Assembly (NCBI GenBank): GCA_944739405.2
Contig: OX123193.2
Coordinates: forward strand, 21,131,516 to 21,195,515
Reading direction: 5' to 3'
DNA: 64,000 bases
DNA from: Euclidia mi
Lineage: Eukaryota; Arthropoda; Insecta; Lepidoptera; Erebidae
The position numbers were made by a program, and so were the translations under genes. The notes below the pieces were generated by a model. The model was not told where the DNA came from. It saw nothing but the letters and a program-made list of their open reading frames with translations, and ran no database searches. The stretch's first letter is position 1. Each line of letters opens with the position of its first letter. Positions 11,198 through 21,574 of the stretch are shown piece after piece.

Positions 11198-12277
11198 TTA
11201 TGCCAAATGTACTAACTGTTCAAAGTGGCCGCCCTGCATGTCTAAGCACAGTTGCGCCCTACGTCTCAAATTATTTCTTAATCGTCTAGTGACGCCTGTG
11301 ACAATATCTTCTCTGCGGACTTCATCGAAGGCATTTATTATGCGGGCCTTAAGGATATTGCGTGAATCCGACTCAACCTCGTACACCCTGCGTTTTATTT
11401 CTCCCCACAGATAAAAATCTAGCGGGGTGAGATCAGGCGAGCGAGGGGGCCAGGCTATTGGACCTCCGCGACCAATCCACCTCTCACCAAATTGGTCATT
11501 CATAAATTGCCGCACAACGTTATGATAGTGGGCAGGTGCTCCGTCATGTTGATAGTATAAATCCCGAAGGCTATTTAGAGGGACGTCTTCTAAATACTCC
11601 GCCACCACATACCTTAACAACTGCAGGTAATCCTGTCCACCTAAACGTCCTTCGATAAAATAAGGACCAAGGATATTATTGTTTATAATTCCAGCCCACA
11701 CATTCACAGAAAAGCGCGTCTGGAACGCATCGCGCCGCGTTACGTGGGGATTTTGTTCGGCCCACCAATGTTCATTGTGAACATTAAATAACCCTAAGCG
11801 GGTGAATGTGGCCTCATCTGTCCACAAAATGTTGCGGTCCGTTTCCAACAGCCACCTACAAAATGTAACCCTGGCAGGTTGGTCGGTTTCGGCCATGTCG
11901 TGTACCGGCTGGAAATGGAATGGGTGCTTCCCTGCCGCATTTAGAAGCCTCCACACGTAGCTTTGGCTGACGCCAAATCTTCGCGCTACCGGCCGGGTGG
12001 AGCTTTGCGGGTTCTGCTCAAAATACCTTCTTATGCTACGATCCAACTGCTCCGGATACATGGTAGGACGCCCTCGAGCTTGTGCATGTTCGGGAACAGC
12101 TAACTGTCCGTAGTCTAAGAAGTTCTGCGCTGCCCGAAGTATCCGCCGTGATGAAGGTACAGGCGAGTTTGGGCTTCGCCTCCGAAACCATTCTCTGGTT
12201 TCATTAAGGTCTCTCGAACTTGCATAATGCCAAACGATTTGGGCGAGTTCTCGGGTAGTAAGCGAGTCCATTTTCAA
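11198..12277 (-). CDS. Mariner-type transposase, DD41D (rosa-like)
   Basis: An intact 359-aa DDE transposase of the IS630-Tc1-mariner superfamily. It would act in the nucleus, binding the element ends and moving them to TA sites. A helix-turn-helix region lies at about residues 88-113 (TRPVARRFGVSQSYVWRLL), with a second DNA-binding segment before it. The catalytic triad is visible: D154 in WTDEATF, D245 in QHDGAPAH and D287 in SPDLTPLDF. The last two are separated by 41 residues, the spacing of the DD41D (rosa-like) group rather than DD34D mariner. The C-terminus has the usual CLDMQGGHFEQLV block. It starts at ATG 12277 and has no stop or frameshift. Base composition is more GC-rich than the surroundings, as expected for a functional coding region. 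Confidence 0.9.
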   Translation of the reverse strand: MKMDSLTTRELAQIVWHYASSRDLNETREWFRRRSPNSPVPSSRRILRAAQNFLDYGQLAVPEHAQARGRPTMYPEQLDRSIRRYFEQNPQSSTRPVARRFGVSQSYVWRLLNAAGKHPFHFQPVHDMAETDQPARVTFCRWLLETDRNILWTDEATFTRLGLFNVHNEHWWAEQNPHVTRRDAFQTRFSVNVWAGIINNNILGPYFIEGRLGGQDYLQLLRYVVAEYLEDVPLNSLRDLYYQHDGAPAHYHNVVRQFMNDQFGERWIGRGGPIAWPPRSPDLTPLDFYLWGEIKRRVYEVESDSRNILKARIINAFDEVRREDIVTGVTRRLRNNLRRRAQLCLDMQGGHFEQLVHLA

Positions 12278-12384
12278 GTAAAACGGAAAACACGTGCGCT
12301 CAGTGTGTGAAATGTTTGCAAATTTTAACTTTATTGAGACGTACTAAGTGTGCTATTTGTCTGCGGATGCGGCATGCTTTAAAT

Positions 12385-14072
12385 CAGCGGTACTCAACCA
12401 GCGGCCCACAGGCCGCATGCGGCCCGGTAAGCCATTTCGTGTGACCCGTGGGCCGGTCCACCGAATAGCATGGAGTAGATAATGTGTAGGAAAATATGTC
12501 AACCTTTTTAAATTGCTTACATCCAAAGAAAGTGCGAACGTACAGGGCGTCCGCTCAAGTTGCATTCAGCGAGACGAGCAAATCCCATTTCTTTCATGCC
12601 TGTTTTTTGAGTGTGTTATTTAAATCACATTGTATTGGAGTGCCAAAACTGTACCGAGGATTCAAGAGCCTTTACTTATTGTCTCTGGTTCTGTGGTTAA
12701 AGATCCCCAGGCGTGATATAAAGGTATATCACGGCCTTGGTTAGGTTCAAAGACATGACTGTGTGATGCGTTTTGACAATATTATTTAGCAGACTCGTGG
12801 TGAAAACCGGTCACGGGCTTTTCCCACTAGCTTGAGTTTGGGGCTGGTGGAGATGTGTGTGAGACTCTCCAAAATCTCCGCGGTGTTCACTTTACTACCT
12901 ATGAAAATGGCGGGGCTGCGTAGACTGCTTTAGCATAACATGCGTTACCCCGCCTGAGTTAGTCTACCACTCGACGAGCCCCTCCTAACTGTACGAGTTA
13001 GGTTAGGCTAGATGTAACCGTCAAATTCCTGATACAATTTAATATTGCGACACAATACGAAACAATTAATACATCGAGAGGCGGACACAAACACGTAAGC
13101 CTCCTAACGGGCCCGTCTGGTCGGATCGCGTGCTGCCTCATAGGCCCGATAATTAGGCCGCTGGCAGTACCCCACAGTGGCTGGAGATCAATTTCAATGA
13201 TTTATTGTAGATCGTCACTCACTCTCTAGTAGCATGCAGACCTGAAGTTCCACAGACGCTGACGCATCGAATCCTGCTCCTCCGTATATTTCCTCAGTTG
13301 CCATCTCATTCACGCAGAAGAAGAAGATGGTGTGTAGTCGATCGCATCGGATCATGGCTTCTAATAATGTCCGAAGAGCAAGTTGTTAACCGGCCAAATC
13401 GTAGTGAGTTATGACCGTAGATCAATCGGAAGCTGAGAACGCTCTGACGTCTTCTAGCCCCTTCCTCAAGATGGGTCTTACCCATATGACCACTAGGACC
13501 CAGGAGGGCGCGGACCGCCACATCTCATTGTCGTGTCTTGCGTCAAGCATCGGTTTCTCGCCCACCTCAGGACTTTCTAGTAGCATTCGTGAATCGACGC
13601 CATAAGCCACGTATCCAGATACCCTCTCACGATTGTTTCTTTTATTCTTTTGACTAACGTTCACGGCGCTGTATGTGCCCGGGTTTTATTGACCGTCAAG
13701 CACCGCAATTCAGCCCTTTGAAGGTTGTCTCTACGATTCGGACCCCACTCGTCATTATTTGAGCCACACGGGCTCATAAAAAGAAATGGCCTTAGACTTG
13801 GAAAAGGCCACCTTGAAACCTTTCTCGCCACATTTAGCTCAACCCTTCAGAAGCCCAAAAACTCGGCCTACGTAAGCTCGATATTTCAAGCACACAAGTT
13901 CATCACTTCAGCCTGCTGAAACTGCACAACGACGAGCATCTTGTAGAAGCTCAATAATTTGAATCCTCCAAATCCACAATCGTAGGATCTACTGAATTTT
14001 CCTGCGGCCCGCGGCGCGGCCTTGACTGGAATTCTTATGCGGCCCTTCTAAAATAAAGGTTGAATATCGCTG
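12385..14072. mobile_element. Non-autonomous hAT-like element
   Basis: Ends are CAGCGGTACTCAACC at 12385 and, inverted at 14072, CAGCGATATTCAACC (two mismatches in 15), a typical hAT terminal pattern. They are flanked by 8-bp sequences CTTTAAAT (12377-12384) and CTTTAAGC (14073-14080), six of eight identical, which fits a decayed hAT target duplication. Both subterminal regions carry GCCGCATgCGGCCC-type motifs. The 1.69-kb interior has only short frames and no recognisable hAT transposase, so it would need a helper. It lies inside the giant element, just upstream of the transposase gene. Confidence 0.7.
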
Positions 14073-14080
14073 CTTTAAGC

Positions 14081-15169
14081 GGTCACTCCGCGACAAAAAT
14101 GTGCCACCAACCAATGATTGTTCCGACTTCCAATTTTAGATGATTTACCGCCTTTACCGGTTGGTTTGTTTATGTGTTATTTGTGAACTTATTTCAAGTA
14201 GGTATGTATGTATTTGACTTCGGGATTTGTAATAATAAGTAAAAAATGTGGACAAATCTCAGACTTAGGTTATTTCTTTGATCTGAGCTTACTACAGATC
14301 AGGTTAGTGCCACTAAGAGCCCAGAATCTGTTACTTCACATACCTACTTACTGATTAGGTACGTACATACGGCGGCGTGTAATAGGTACCCGAATAGGAG
14401 TTAATTTCTTAACGTACTAAACGTAGGAAGTACCTACTTTGGCATTTTAGGTAGGTACTTGGAATTTTCATATTCCAAAATGTTTTTGTGGTAGTTATGA
14501 TTTGCATGCTAACGATCGATGGGTAAATCACATAGGTCATAATTCAAACACTCATTAGGTATTTATCTGATAACTCACATTCACTGAATTATCGATCAAA
14601 AGTACTTACATTTTATCCGTTAAGTACCTAGGTATTTATTTTATTAGTAGGCACCTACCTTTTATGCAATGCTTTGAATTTACCTCTAACACTAATTGAA
14701 CTGAGATTTGAACTTAATATCTCAAGTACCTACCAATCCCAGGTCAATTCGGTCGCTTTTGTCTGATTCTGTAGGTCATGGTATGAGACCGTTTGCTATT
14801 TTAGCGTGGTTTTGCTTTACACGTGTAAATGACCATGTACATACTACATTTATTTGGTACAATAATAATATCAAGAGGACCCCAACTGCAGCACGGATCG
14901 TTTAACAAAATTAGATTCAATCTTTGAAGAAATAAAGCCCAAATTAGTTTCAAGAGAGCCGCGTCGCCGCGGCGTCGGTACCTTTGAGGAACATGATACA
15001 GCCGATACCGACGGACGTCAGTTACTGACCCTTATGTTACTGATACAAAGTCTAAATTAGCTCTTTAGTAGATATCTTTGAATTCGTTAGGTAGTAATAG
15101 CATAGTAAGTACAAAAAGAATAGTAGGATAGCTTCATACAAATTGGCCACCGTCGGTTTGAATGTACTC
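14081..15169. other. Non-coding, rich in TAGGTACCTAC motifs
   Basis: AT-rich passenger sequence inside the giant element with repeated short TAGGTACC/GTAGGTAC words and no coding signal. I see no further transposon end in it. Confidence 0.35.
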
Positions 15170-15935
15170 GTGAGTCGCTGGTGCCGTGTACGCACGCACA
15201 CAATCTCATAGACGAGCGCAGCCCGGCGCGGCCTCAGTACTCATACTCAGTAGGTACAGATTGCGCCGCGCGTCTAAGGACGCAAGAGTACTATTCTTTT
15301 TAACTATGGTAATAGGCATAGGTTTAAGTTTATAAAGTACAAAGGTAAAAGACTCTTAGTGGCTCAGTGTCTACTCGCCGACTGTCACGCGCGGAAAGAT
15401 GACGTTTCTCAGCGCGCTGACGCGCTCGAGTCAACACCCCGCTCATCGAGCACCAGTGCCTCCACAGACCTCTGAGAAACGACGGTTTTTGTGTGCCGAA
15501 GAGGCCGGCAAGTAACGACACACACGATAGTCCCACATCGCGGCCACCTTTTGTACAACCGCGCTGTGTCCGTTCTCCGAAAACGTAGCCACAGCGTCGT
15601 GGTTAGGTGGTAGACGCGCCGAGGCACTACATTGCCATCTACTGCACGGATGCAGAAAAATCTGGAAAATCAACAATTGCCCCCACGGAGGGCAAGCCGA
15701 CCGTCATCACCAGCTCGCGAGGCCGCCGCGGCGCCGGCGCCTGGCGCCAGCGCATCATAGCGCCCGCGAAGATGGCGATGACGGCGACGCAGCGACCACA
15801 CCGCTGCCCCGCCTACGCCAACAACGCTGCCGCCACAGTTCACACTGAAAACCCGCCGCTGGCTTACACATGGCTCACCGGACTTTTACAGGGAAACCTG
15901 CCGGTGGGGTCAGTCAGGTCTCGCTAGAGGCGTGA
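15170..15935. other. GC-rich island, possible captured exon or promoter
   Basis: A sharply GC- and CpG-rich block within AT-rich DNA. Frames are open on both strands, including a 106-codon plus-strand frame (15607-15927) starting ATGGT-like at a GTG. On the minus strand a segment reads RCVAVIAIFAGAMMRWRQ followed by proline- and arginine-rich sequence, resembling a membrane segment with a basic flank, and is preceded by a possible acceptor. None of these is recognisable as a known protein. A possible polyadenylation signal (AATAAA) follows at about 16033 on the plus strand. It could be a captured host exon or promoter, or another GC-rich repeat. Confidence 0.3.
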
Positions 15936-16639
15936 AGACTACTCGGACGCTTCTGAGTCTGATTTCTGAGCACACTTCGTGTCACCCTGATTGTAATAGT
16001 TTATGTAACTGGATTGGACTGATTTACGTTCCTAATAAATTACGGTTTTACTTCACTGTTTATTTGCTAACAATTGCTAAATACTAGCTTAGTGCAATGT
16101 TTATTAGTTGATATTATTTACATACCTTACTAATGAATGTGTAGTGTAATGTTATCTTCAAATAGGCGTCAGTGAGTGCCGTGGGAGTCGTGGACGTCAA
16201 CTCGAAACATCTACGTTGCAGTCCGTCTCCATACAAAGATAGCGCATCCTAAATTGTTTTTTTCTCCGGATTGTGTAGGTACGTACCTACTTATTTATGT
16301 GTTGGTGTTATTTTATTAAACTGACTGCATATCTTTGTTTAAACTAGTAGGTACCTACCTACTTAATGGTGAGTTTACTATTATAAAGTTCTTATCATTA
16401 AATACACCGAATTGTTGTGGGTTTGATACCTACACGAGACAACATTTGTATGATCCACCTAAGTATAAATTATTGTATGGAGTCTGTTCTTTGCGTTCTT
16501 TAATCGCGATAGAATCCATCATGGATCCCCTTCCGCTACTTTTTATTGAGCTTGGGGAAGGTGGAGGGCGTATGTGGCACGGCACTCCCCCTAGATGGTC
16601 GAAGGAGCGTGTTCCTCGATTGACCCTCATGACGATGTC
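15936..16639. other. Non-coding, nothing recognised
   Basis: AT-rich passenger sequence inside the giant element. The 113-codon frame at 16335-16676 has no recognisable domain and runs into the hairpin at 16640. Confidence 0.3.
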
Positions 16640-16700
16640 AATATCACGGGTCTACTTATGTTCTTACCGTGAGTAAGGACGTAAGTAGACCTGTGATATT
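16640..16700 (+). ncRNA. 28-bp hairpin, all mismatches G-U in + strand RNA
   Basis: The left stem (16640-16667, starting AATATCACGGG) pairs with 16673-16700 (ending TGTGATATT) around a 5-nt loop CGTGA. Only three positions are not Watson-Crick, and in plus-strand RNA all three are G-U wobbles, so the plus-strand transcript would be fully paired over 28 bp. On the minus strand they would be A-C mismatches. That asymmetry suggests, but does not prove, plus-strand RNA function. It could equally be a small decayed inverted repeat. The stem is shorter than an average pre-miRNA. Confidence 0.4.
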
Positions 16701-16857
16701 CTAAAGTCCCGGGATACAGTATTTATTCGTTGAGCGGGAATTGTTTTTGAAAAGAGTTGTCCTTTTAAAAATAAAGTAACCAAAATTTGATTTTGGTGTC
16801 ATACTACCTACATTATCTTTCAATTTGTTTATATGCAAATTCAGATCTTCAGGGCTT

Positions 16858-17112
16858 CATCGTCATCATCATCGTCCTAGCGTTATCCCGGTTACATCCA
16901 GGACTTTCGTCTTGGAGTCCAGTGTCCGCTTTCTAGTCTAACCAGATTTGACTGAGTATTAGCTTTTCCACAGAGCGACTGCCGTCTGACCTCCGCAACC
17001 CGAAGGTATGGATAACCATATTCCATGGTAAACCAAGTAAGTCTAAAGACCAGTACCAGTTTATTTGAGGGTACTGACTCCCCGTAACGACAAACACTCC
17101 CCTCAACAGTGG
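16858..17112 (-). repeat. SINE family S3, truncated copy
   Basis: Matches the body of the full-length copy at 35231-35640: a CATCATCATC terminus, CGTCCTAGCGTTATCCCGG, CCACAGAGCGACTGCCGTC and ending near GAGGGTACTGACTCCCCG. The tRNA-like head is absent (5'-truncated). It faces the copy at 17326-17585, forming an inverted pair. Confidence 0.6.
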
Positions 17113-17325
17113 TATCCTTCAGGATTCTATTACCTATTAATTCTATTAATAATTAAAATATCGTCAGCTTTCGCCACTTTCCGTGTCAAAGGGTATGCCG
17201 CCTTTTTAAAGTAGTGCAATTTTACCGTCAAGCGAGCCGCCGTACTCAAAGGGACCGCTCTAGTGATGTTTACAATCAACAGATAACATCGATTTATTTA
17301 ATTTTAACATGACATGTAACAGACT

Positions 17326-17585
17326 GGTAACGATAGCCTAATGGCGATACCAACGGACTGCCATGCAGAGGGTACCTATCTGGTTCGAATCCACGGTGCG
17401 CATCAATAATAATACATAATTACTTAATAAGACTTTTCGAAGTTACGTGCGTAATAAATTGTTAATAAACGCTTGCCACGTGTCTCGGAAGAGGACGTCG
17501 GATAAACAGTCATGAAAATTCTTGACAGTCGTTACGGGGAGTCAGTACCCTCAAATAAACTGATCCTGGTCTAAACCATTGAATG
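17326..17585 (+). repeat. SINE family S3, head-containing copy
   Basis: Starts with a tRNA-like head: box-A-like TAGCCTAATGG at about 17338 and box-B-like GGTTCGAATCC at about 17384. It is followed by the S3 body up to TCTAAACCATTGAATGG, where it breaks off before the CAT-rich tail. RNA polymerase III promoters of tRNA type drive such elements. Mutations suggest an old copy. Confidence 0.6.
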
Positions 17586-17894
17586 GTTTTATTTAATAAC
17601 AATACATAAAAACATGCAATTACACAAAGCTAACATTTTAGGGGTTTACCTACCGATATTGTATCAGGTAGGTAAACAATAACAATTGTATAAAATATCG
17701 ATAAAAACATTACTCCAGTGAATATTATCATCGGTTACATCTCTAATTATTTATTTGATTTACGAACAATTTGCCTACTTGACCACTCAGTCTTTCGCGA
17801 GCATTTCTTTTGTTTAGACTTCCGGATCTGTGAAATAGTAAATTCTGTAGGTATGTCGTATTCAAACCCTGAATATTTTAACATGTTGATGTGT

Positions 17895-18185
17895 TTAGGT
17901 AGGAGTGAATTTATTATGCAGCAGGAGCTCGTAGGGAGTACGAGGAACGGTATGTTAGACCACGGGGTTTACCCGTGCCATCGGAACGCGCGTTTCGACG
18001 GCTTCAATTCGGTGTTCGCATCGTTGCAGGTTTTCAAAGTGCTAGCAGTGTTAAGCCCAGGAGTGTTAAGTAGTGTGTGTTCAGCGATGGTGCAAAGGTG
18101 CCGTAAGTGTCTGGACGTGAGCGGAGGACATGCGGAGAATGGCCGTAGCATCTTACAGCAAGTTGATATTTTTATCAATTTAAGG
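17895..18185 (+). pseudogene. Decayed C-terminus of a mariner-type transposase
   Basis: The final part of a 156-codon frame reads SPGVLSSVCSAMVQRC followed by RKCLDVSGGHAEN. This resembles the C-terminal block of Tc1/mariner-type transposases, where a run of helices ends in a basic C-x-x-x-GGH-F/x-E motif (compare CLDMQGGHFEQL in the intact transposase at 11198-12277). The catalytic core is not present upstream in this frame. It would be a remnant of a second, different transposase lying inside the giant element. Weak similarity, judged by eye. Confidence 0.4.
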
Positions 18186-18189
18186 TAGG

Positions 18190-18834
18190 TTACGTAAGAT
18201 TAAACCAATTAAAAAGTTGTTATAAACATACATAGGTTAGTGTACCGTCGCGTCATAGCCATAGCTACGTTAGTACTATTTATTCTGTGCCATAGCGCGA
18301 CTTGGCTTGCCGATCGTAATAGGTCGGCAAAGTTAGCAACGCTTGCAAAAGCCTTCTCTTAGATGGGTGACCGCGTGTGACATTACATGAGTGCGCTACC
18401 GGGTTTCAAACGGCACGTAAAGCCGAATCAAAGAATCGTTGGCCATCTCGTAGGCCTTCGGGCAGTCTGAAAACACTGACATCAGAGTTGGCAAGGCACT
18501 CGCACGAAACAAACAGACAACCCGCGTTTTGTTTTACCTACACCATCGAACCAAGAGATCAGCTGTTGCATCAAGTGCATAAAATCTGTTATACCTACCT
18601 AAAATAATACTTGGCACGTGTAAAGGACGATGACTCGCGACGGCGGCTTTTGTCAAAAGAGGCGGTCGGGTGGCCTATGCACTCAAAGCCGTCAAATCTT
18701 TATGAACTTTAGGTAAATACCTAGCTATTATCTATCTGATATGATATTATTTAAAATTAATTAAATTTACACAAATACCTTATCATTTTACGCTACTCTA
18801 CAAGGCTACAAGTACTACCTACAACCCCTTCATT
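18190..18834. other. Non-coding, nothing recognised
   Basis: Passenger sequence of the giant element, moderately GC-rich at 18300-18500, with no recognisable coding content or repeat. Confidence 0.3.
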
Positions 18835-18985
18835 GATCGGACGGAGGGTTATGAAACCCTGAATGGTTTAGACTAGATATGAGGGTACTGATTCCTCTAA
18901 CGACTGTCAAAAATCTTCTGATGATAGCCGGGACAGACGGCTTAACGTGCTCTCCGAGGCACGGAGGGGTTTGTCTTTTTGTAGC
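18835..18985 (-). repeat. SINE family S3 body fragment
   Basis: Shares AATGGTTTAGAC, GAGGGTACTGA, CGACTGTCAAAAATCTTC, GACGGCTTAACGTGCTCTCC and GAGGCACG with the full-length S3 copy at 35231-35640. The head and CAT tail are missing. Confidence 0.55.
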
Positions 18986-19032
18986 CGGTCACCCATAAAC
19001 TAGACGGTGCCGAACGCGCTTAACCTTCAGGT

Positions 19033-19235
19033 CTAGTACGAGTTTGCACTCGATCGTCACGGTGGACGATAGCCTAGTCGATGGGAACAATTTCCATACA
19101 TTTTCTAAATGCGCCCCCTAGCGGTCTCTATCGATCACTACTCTCCGTTAGGGGCGCTTTTACAAAATGTATGGAAATTGTTCCCATCGACTAGGCTATG
19201 GTCCACCGTGACGATCGAGTGCTAACTCGTACTAG
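19033..19235. mobile_element. Palindromic MITE, ~90-bp arms
   Basis: From CTAGTACGAGTT at 19033 the sequence reads inward through CACTCGATCGTCACGGTGGA, TAGTCGATGGGAACAATTTC and ATACATTTT. The same sequence runs inward from 19235 on the other strand with a handful of mismatches. The arms cover nearly the whole 203 bp, leaving about 20 bp of loop. No ORF. The structure is what a small foldback MITE looks like, nested inside the giant element. A precise target duplication is not evident. Confidence 0.75.
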
Positions 19236-19429
19236 GCCCTACTAGGTTCGAGCGGTTGCCACTTTGACACGGGCCCCTCTGGCCCAGGACTTCATTATCA
19301 TAAAAATACTGGACTGCCAATTACTTAGTATAACAACGTAGTGCCTTCTTAACTAACGATGTTCTTAACAGAACACGTTTAGATTAATCAAAAATACTTA
19401 ATCTCTTAATTTTTTGTACGATGAAGTGA

Positions 19430-20060
19430 CAAGACAATGCTATTCTTTAATGAAACATCTAATCTGTACTAAAGATAAAGTAGGTAACAAATAATTAAAC
19501 ATGTGTCAACAGGCGACTATTTTTAAAGTAAAAACAGCTGTTGTCGTGTGGTAGGTAGTTATGTTGACAGAGACTGATCCAGATGGCTAAGTTTTTGAGA
19601 AATCGTTTTCAGAATCATTAGTCATCATCATTTCAGCCAAAGGACGTCCACTGCTGGGCATGCTATGCCTCTCCCGATCTTGGGCCGCCCGCATCCAACC
19701 GCTTCCCGCAGAGACTGATCCAGATGGCTAAGGTTTTGATAGATCGTTGTCAGAATCTTTAATCATCATCATTTCAGCCAAAGGACGTCCACTGTTGGGC
19801 ATGCTATGCCTCTCCCGATCTTGGGCCGCCCGCATCCAACCGCTTCCCGCGATCTTAACAAGATTGTCAGTCCAAGATTTAGTAATATCATAAATAATCA
19901 TTATTTTTTATGATAAAGTATCAATCATTTTAAAGAATAAGATGGCACGACTGAATAGTTTCGCCTCTTGCGCGGTTTGTACGTAGGCGTAGTAGTAAAC
20001 TCGCAGTTGCGCCATCTACTGCCACTGATATTAAACGCCGCGGGTTTGGCCACAGTCAAA
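19430..20060 (-). repeat. Third, diverged copy of the giant element's subterminal unit
   Basis: Aligns by eye with the ~526-bp arm units: the motifs ATGAAACATCT, ACAAATAATTAAACATGTG, GGCGACTATTTTTAAAG, AAGAATAAGATGGCACG and CGCCATCTACTGCCACTG appear in the same order. It differs by a duplicated ~100-bp block at 19620-19710 and 19760-19850 (TTTCAGCCAAAGGACGTCC to CGCATCCAACCGCTTCCCGC), and by many point changes. It is interior to the right arm and in the same orientation. Confidence 0.65.
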
Positions 20061-21079
20061 TAATCCATACAGTCGTTCGACGAACGCGTCTAGACGGGTC
20101 AATCGTGCGGGGGCCAAGAGGCGAGACGCGGGAAGAGCGGTACCTAGTTACGTATATCGCCTTAGTTCGTAACTAGGTACATGTTTTTGGGGGCTGGCAC
20201 GTGCTTGTTTTTTGTTCGTTACTTATTTATTTGCTTATGAATATTAATTAAGATGGTGCATACGACTTGTGCTGTGAGACATTGAAATTCTTTATGCTGT
20301 TTAAAGATTTAAATAAATAAAGATTTAAAAAATCTGCGATTTCAACAATTTAATTATACCAAAAAAGAAAATTTCATTAATTATAATTATTTATATTATT
20401 TTGAAATGTATGTACCTATAAACACTTAAAATAATGTGCACATTCCTACTAATCTACTAACTTTTTACAATATCTCATGTAGTCATGTCTGGCCAAATCA
20501 CAGAATAAAGGAGCAATTATTGTACGTAAACAACATGGCAGACGTAAGAAAGTATGCGTTGTAAGGTAATATTCGATTCTGGTGCGATTTTAATTTCATG
20601 CAATAAGTACCGCATGCACGAAGGTACTACTTCGTATTAGGTAAGTACCTATCACATATTATTATGTATCTTGGTAACGGCGCATCCTAGCTCAAAAATA
20701 ACCATATTTTTGGCCCCCCTTTTACAAACCCCACACATGTTCTCCGTAATCTCATAGCCCGGTCACCCATCCATCAAATGACCGTGATGTCTATTGCTTT
20801 AAATTAACGTAGTTTGCACGAAACAAATCTCCAAAATACTTCATATCGATAACATAGGCTCTGCAAGCTGATCCCAAACCACCGCTATGTCAATCGCTTT
20901 ATTTTAACTTGAGTTGTACGAAAAATTCTTTATATTCTTAACCGCCTCCCACGACACCTGCGGGATGACATAGGTGCTGACTTACACTTTGTATGCAAAT
21001 CTGTCACCGCACGAAAAATGCAACTTGTTTTATAATAATTATCTATCGTTAATTATTGTAATATAATAACCTGTTGTAA
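20061..21079. other. Passenger sequence with a 13-bp hairpin and a diverged tandem module
   Basis: A perfect 13-bp inverted repeat GTACCTAGTTACG (20140-20152) and CGTAACTAGGTAC (20168-20180) encloses 15 nt. Further on, two diverged modules (near 20777-20822 and 20884-20922) share CGCTTTAATTTAAC...TGCACGAAA-like sequence about 110 bp apart. No coding signal. Confidence 0.45.
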
Positions 21080-21345
21080 AATAATCACCCGCGTCCTGAG
21101 GGAACTTCTTCGCGTACCCGGTTAATTTTTAGCCTAAGTTACTCCTTGGTACATCAGGCCAGTGAGGGTCCCGTCAAAATAGGTCCAGCCGATCCAGAGA
21201 TTAGCGAGAACAAACAGACAGACAGACAAAAATTTTAAAAAATGACATTTCGGTGTATGTACCGTGTATACATCCATATGCATTTAGTAAAAAGTGGTTA
21301 TTTTAATATTACAAACAGACACTCCAATTTTATTTATATTTATAG
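21080..21345 (+). repeat. RTE-like LINE 3' end relic
   Basis: Contains AACTTCTTCGCGTACC, CCGTCAAAATAGGTCCAGCC, GATCCAGAGATTAGCG and AACAAACAGACAGACAGAC. I recognise this series as the 3' region of RTE-type LINEs and their derivatives in Lepidoptera. No coding sequence remains. Confidence 0.5.
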
Positions 21346-21574
21346 ATAAGTGATTCACACTATAATATTCATATAGCGTAACAATTGTAATATTTTTCTA
21401 AAATAAATAGACGGTGTTTGAATAAGTAGGTATTGCTTACATGTGGCAGCCCTAGCCTACTTACCCTTGTCTAGACGTTGTCGGCTTTTTCTACGAGATC
21501 AAAGGCGTCAAACTACTGTATGTCTTTATACTGTGGTTTGACCTTACCGTGTCTCATATCATAACTCTCATAAC

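Noticed and set aside
15607..15927. 106-codon plus-strand ORF in the GC-rich island.
   Set aside because: No recognisable domain, and the opposite strand is open too; kept only as part of the island description.
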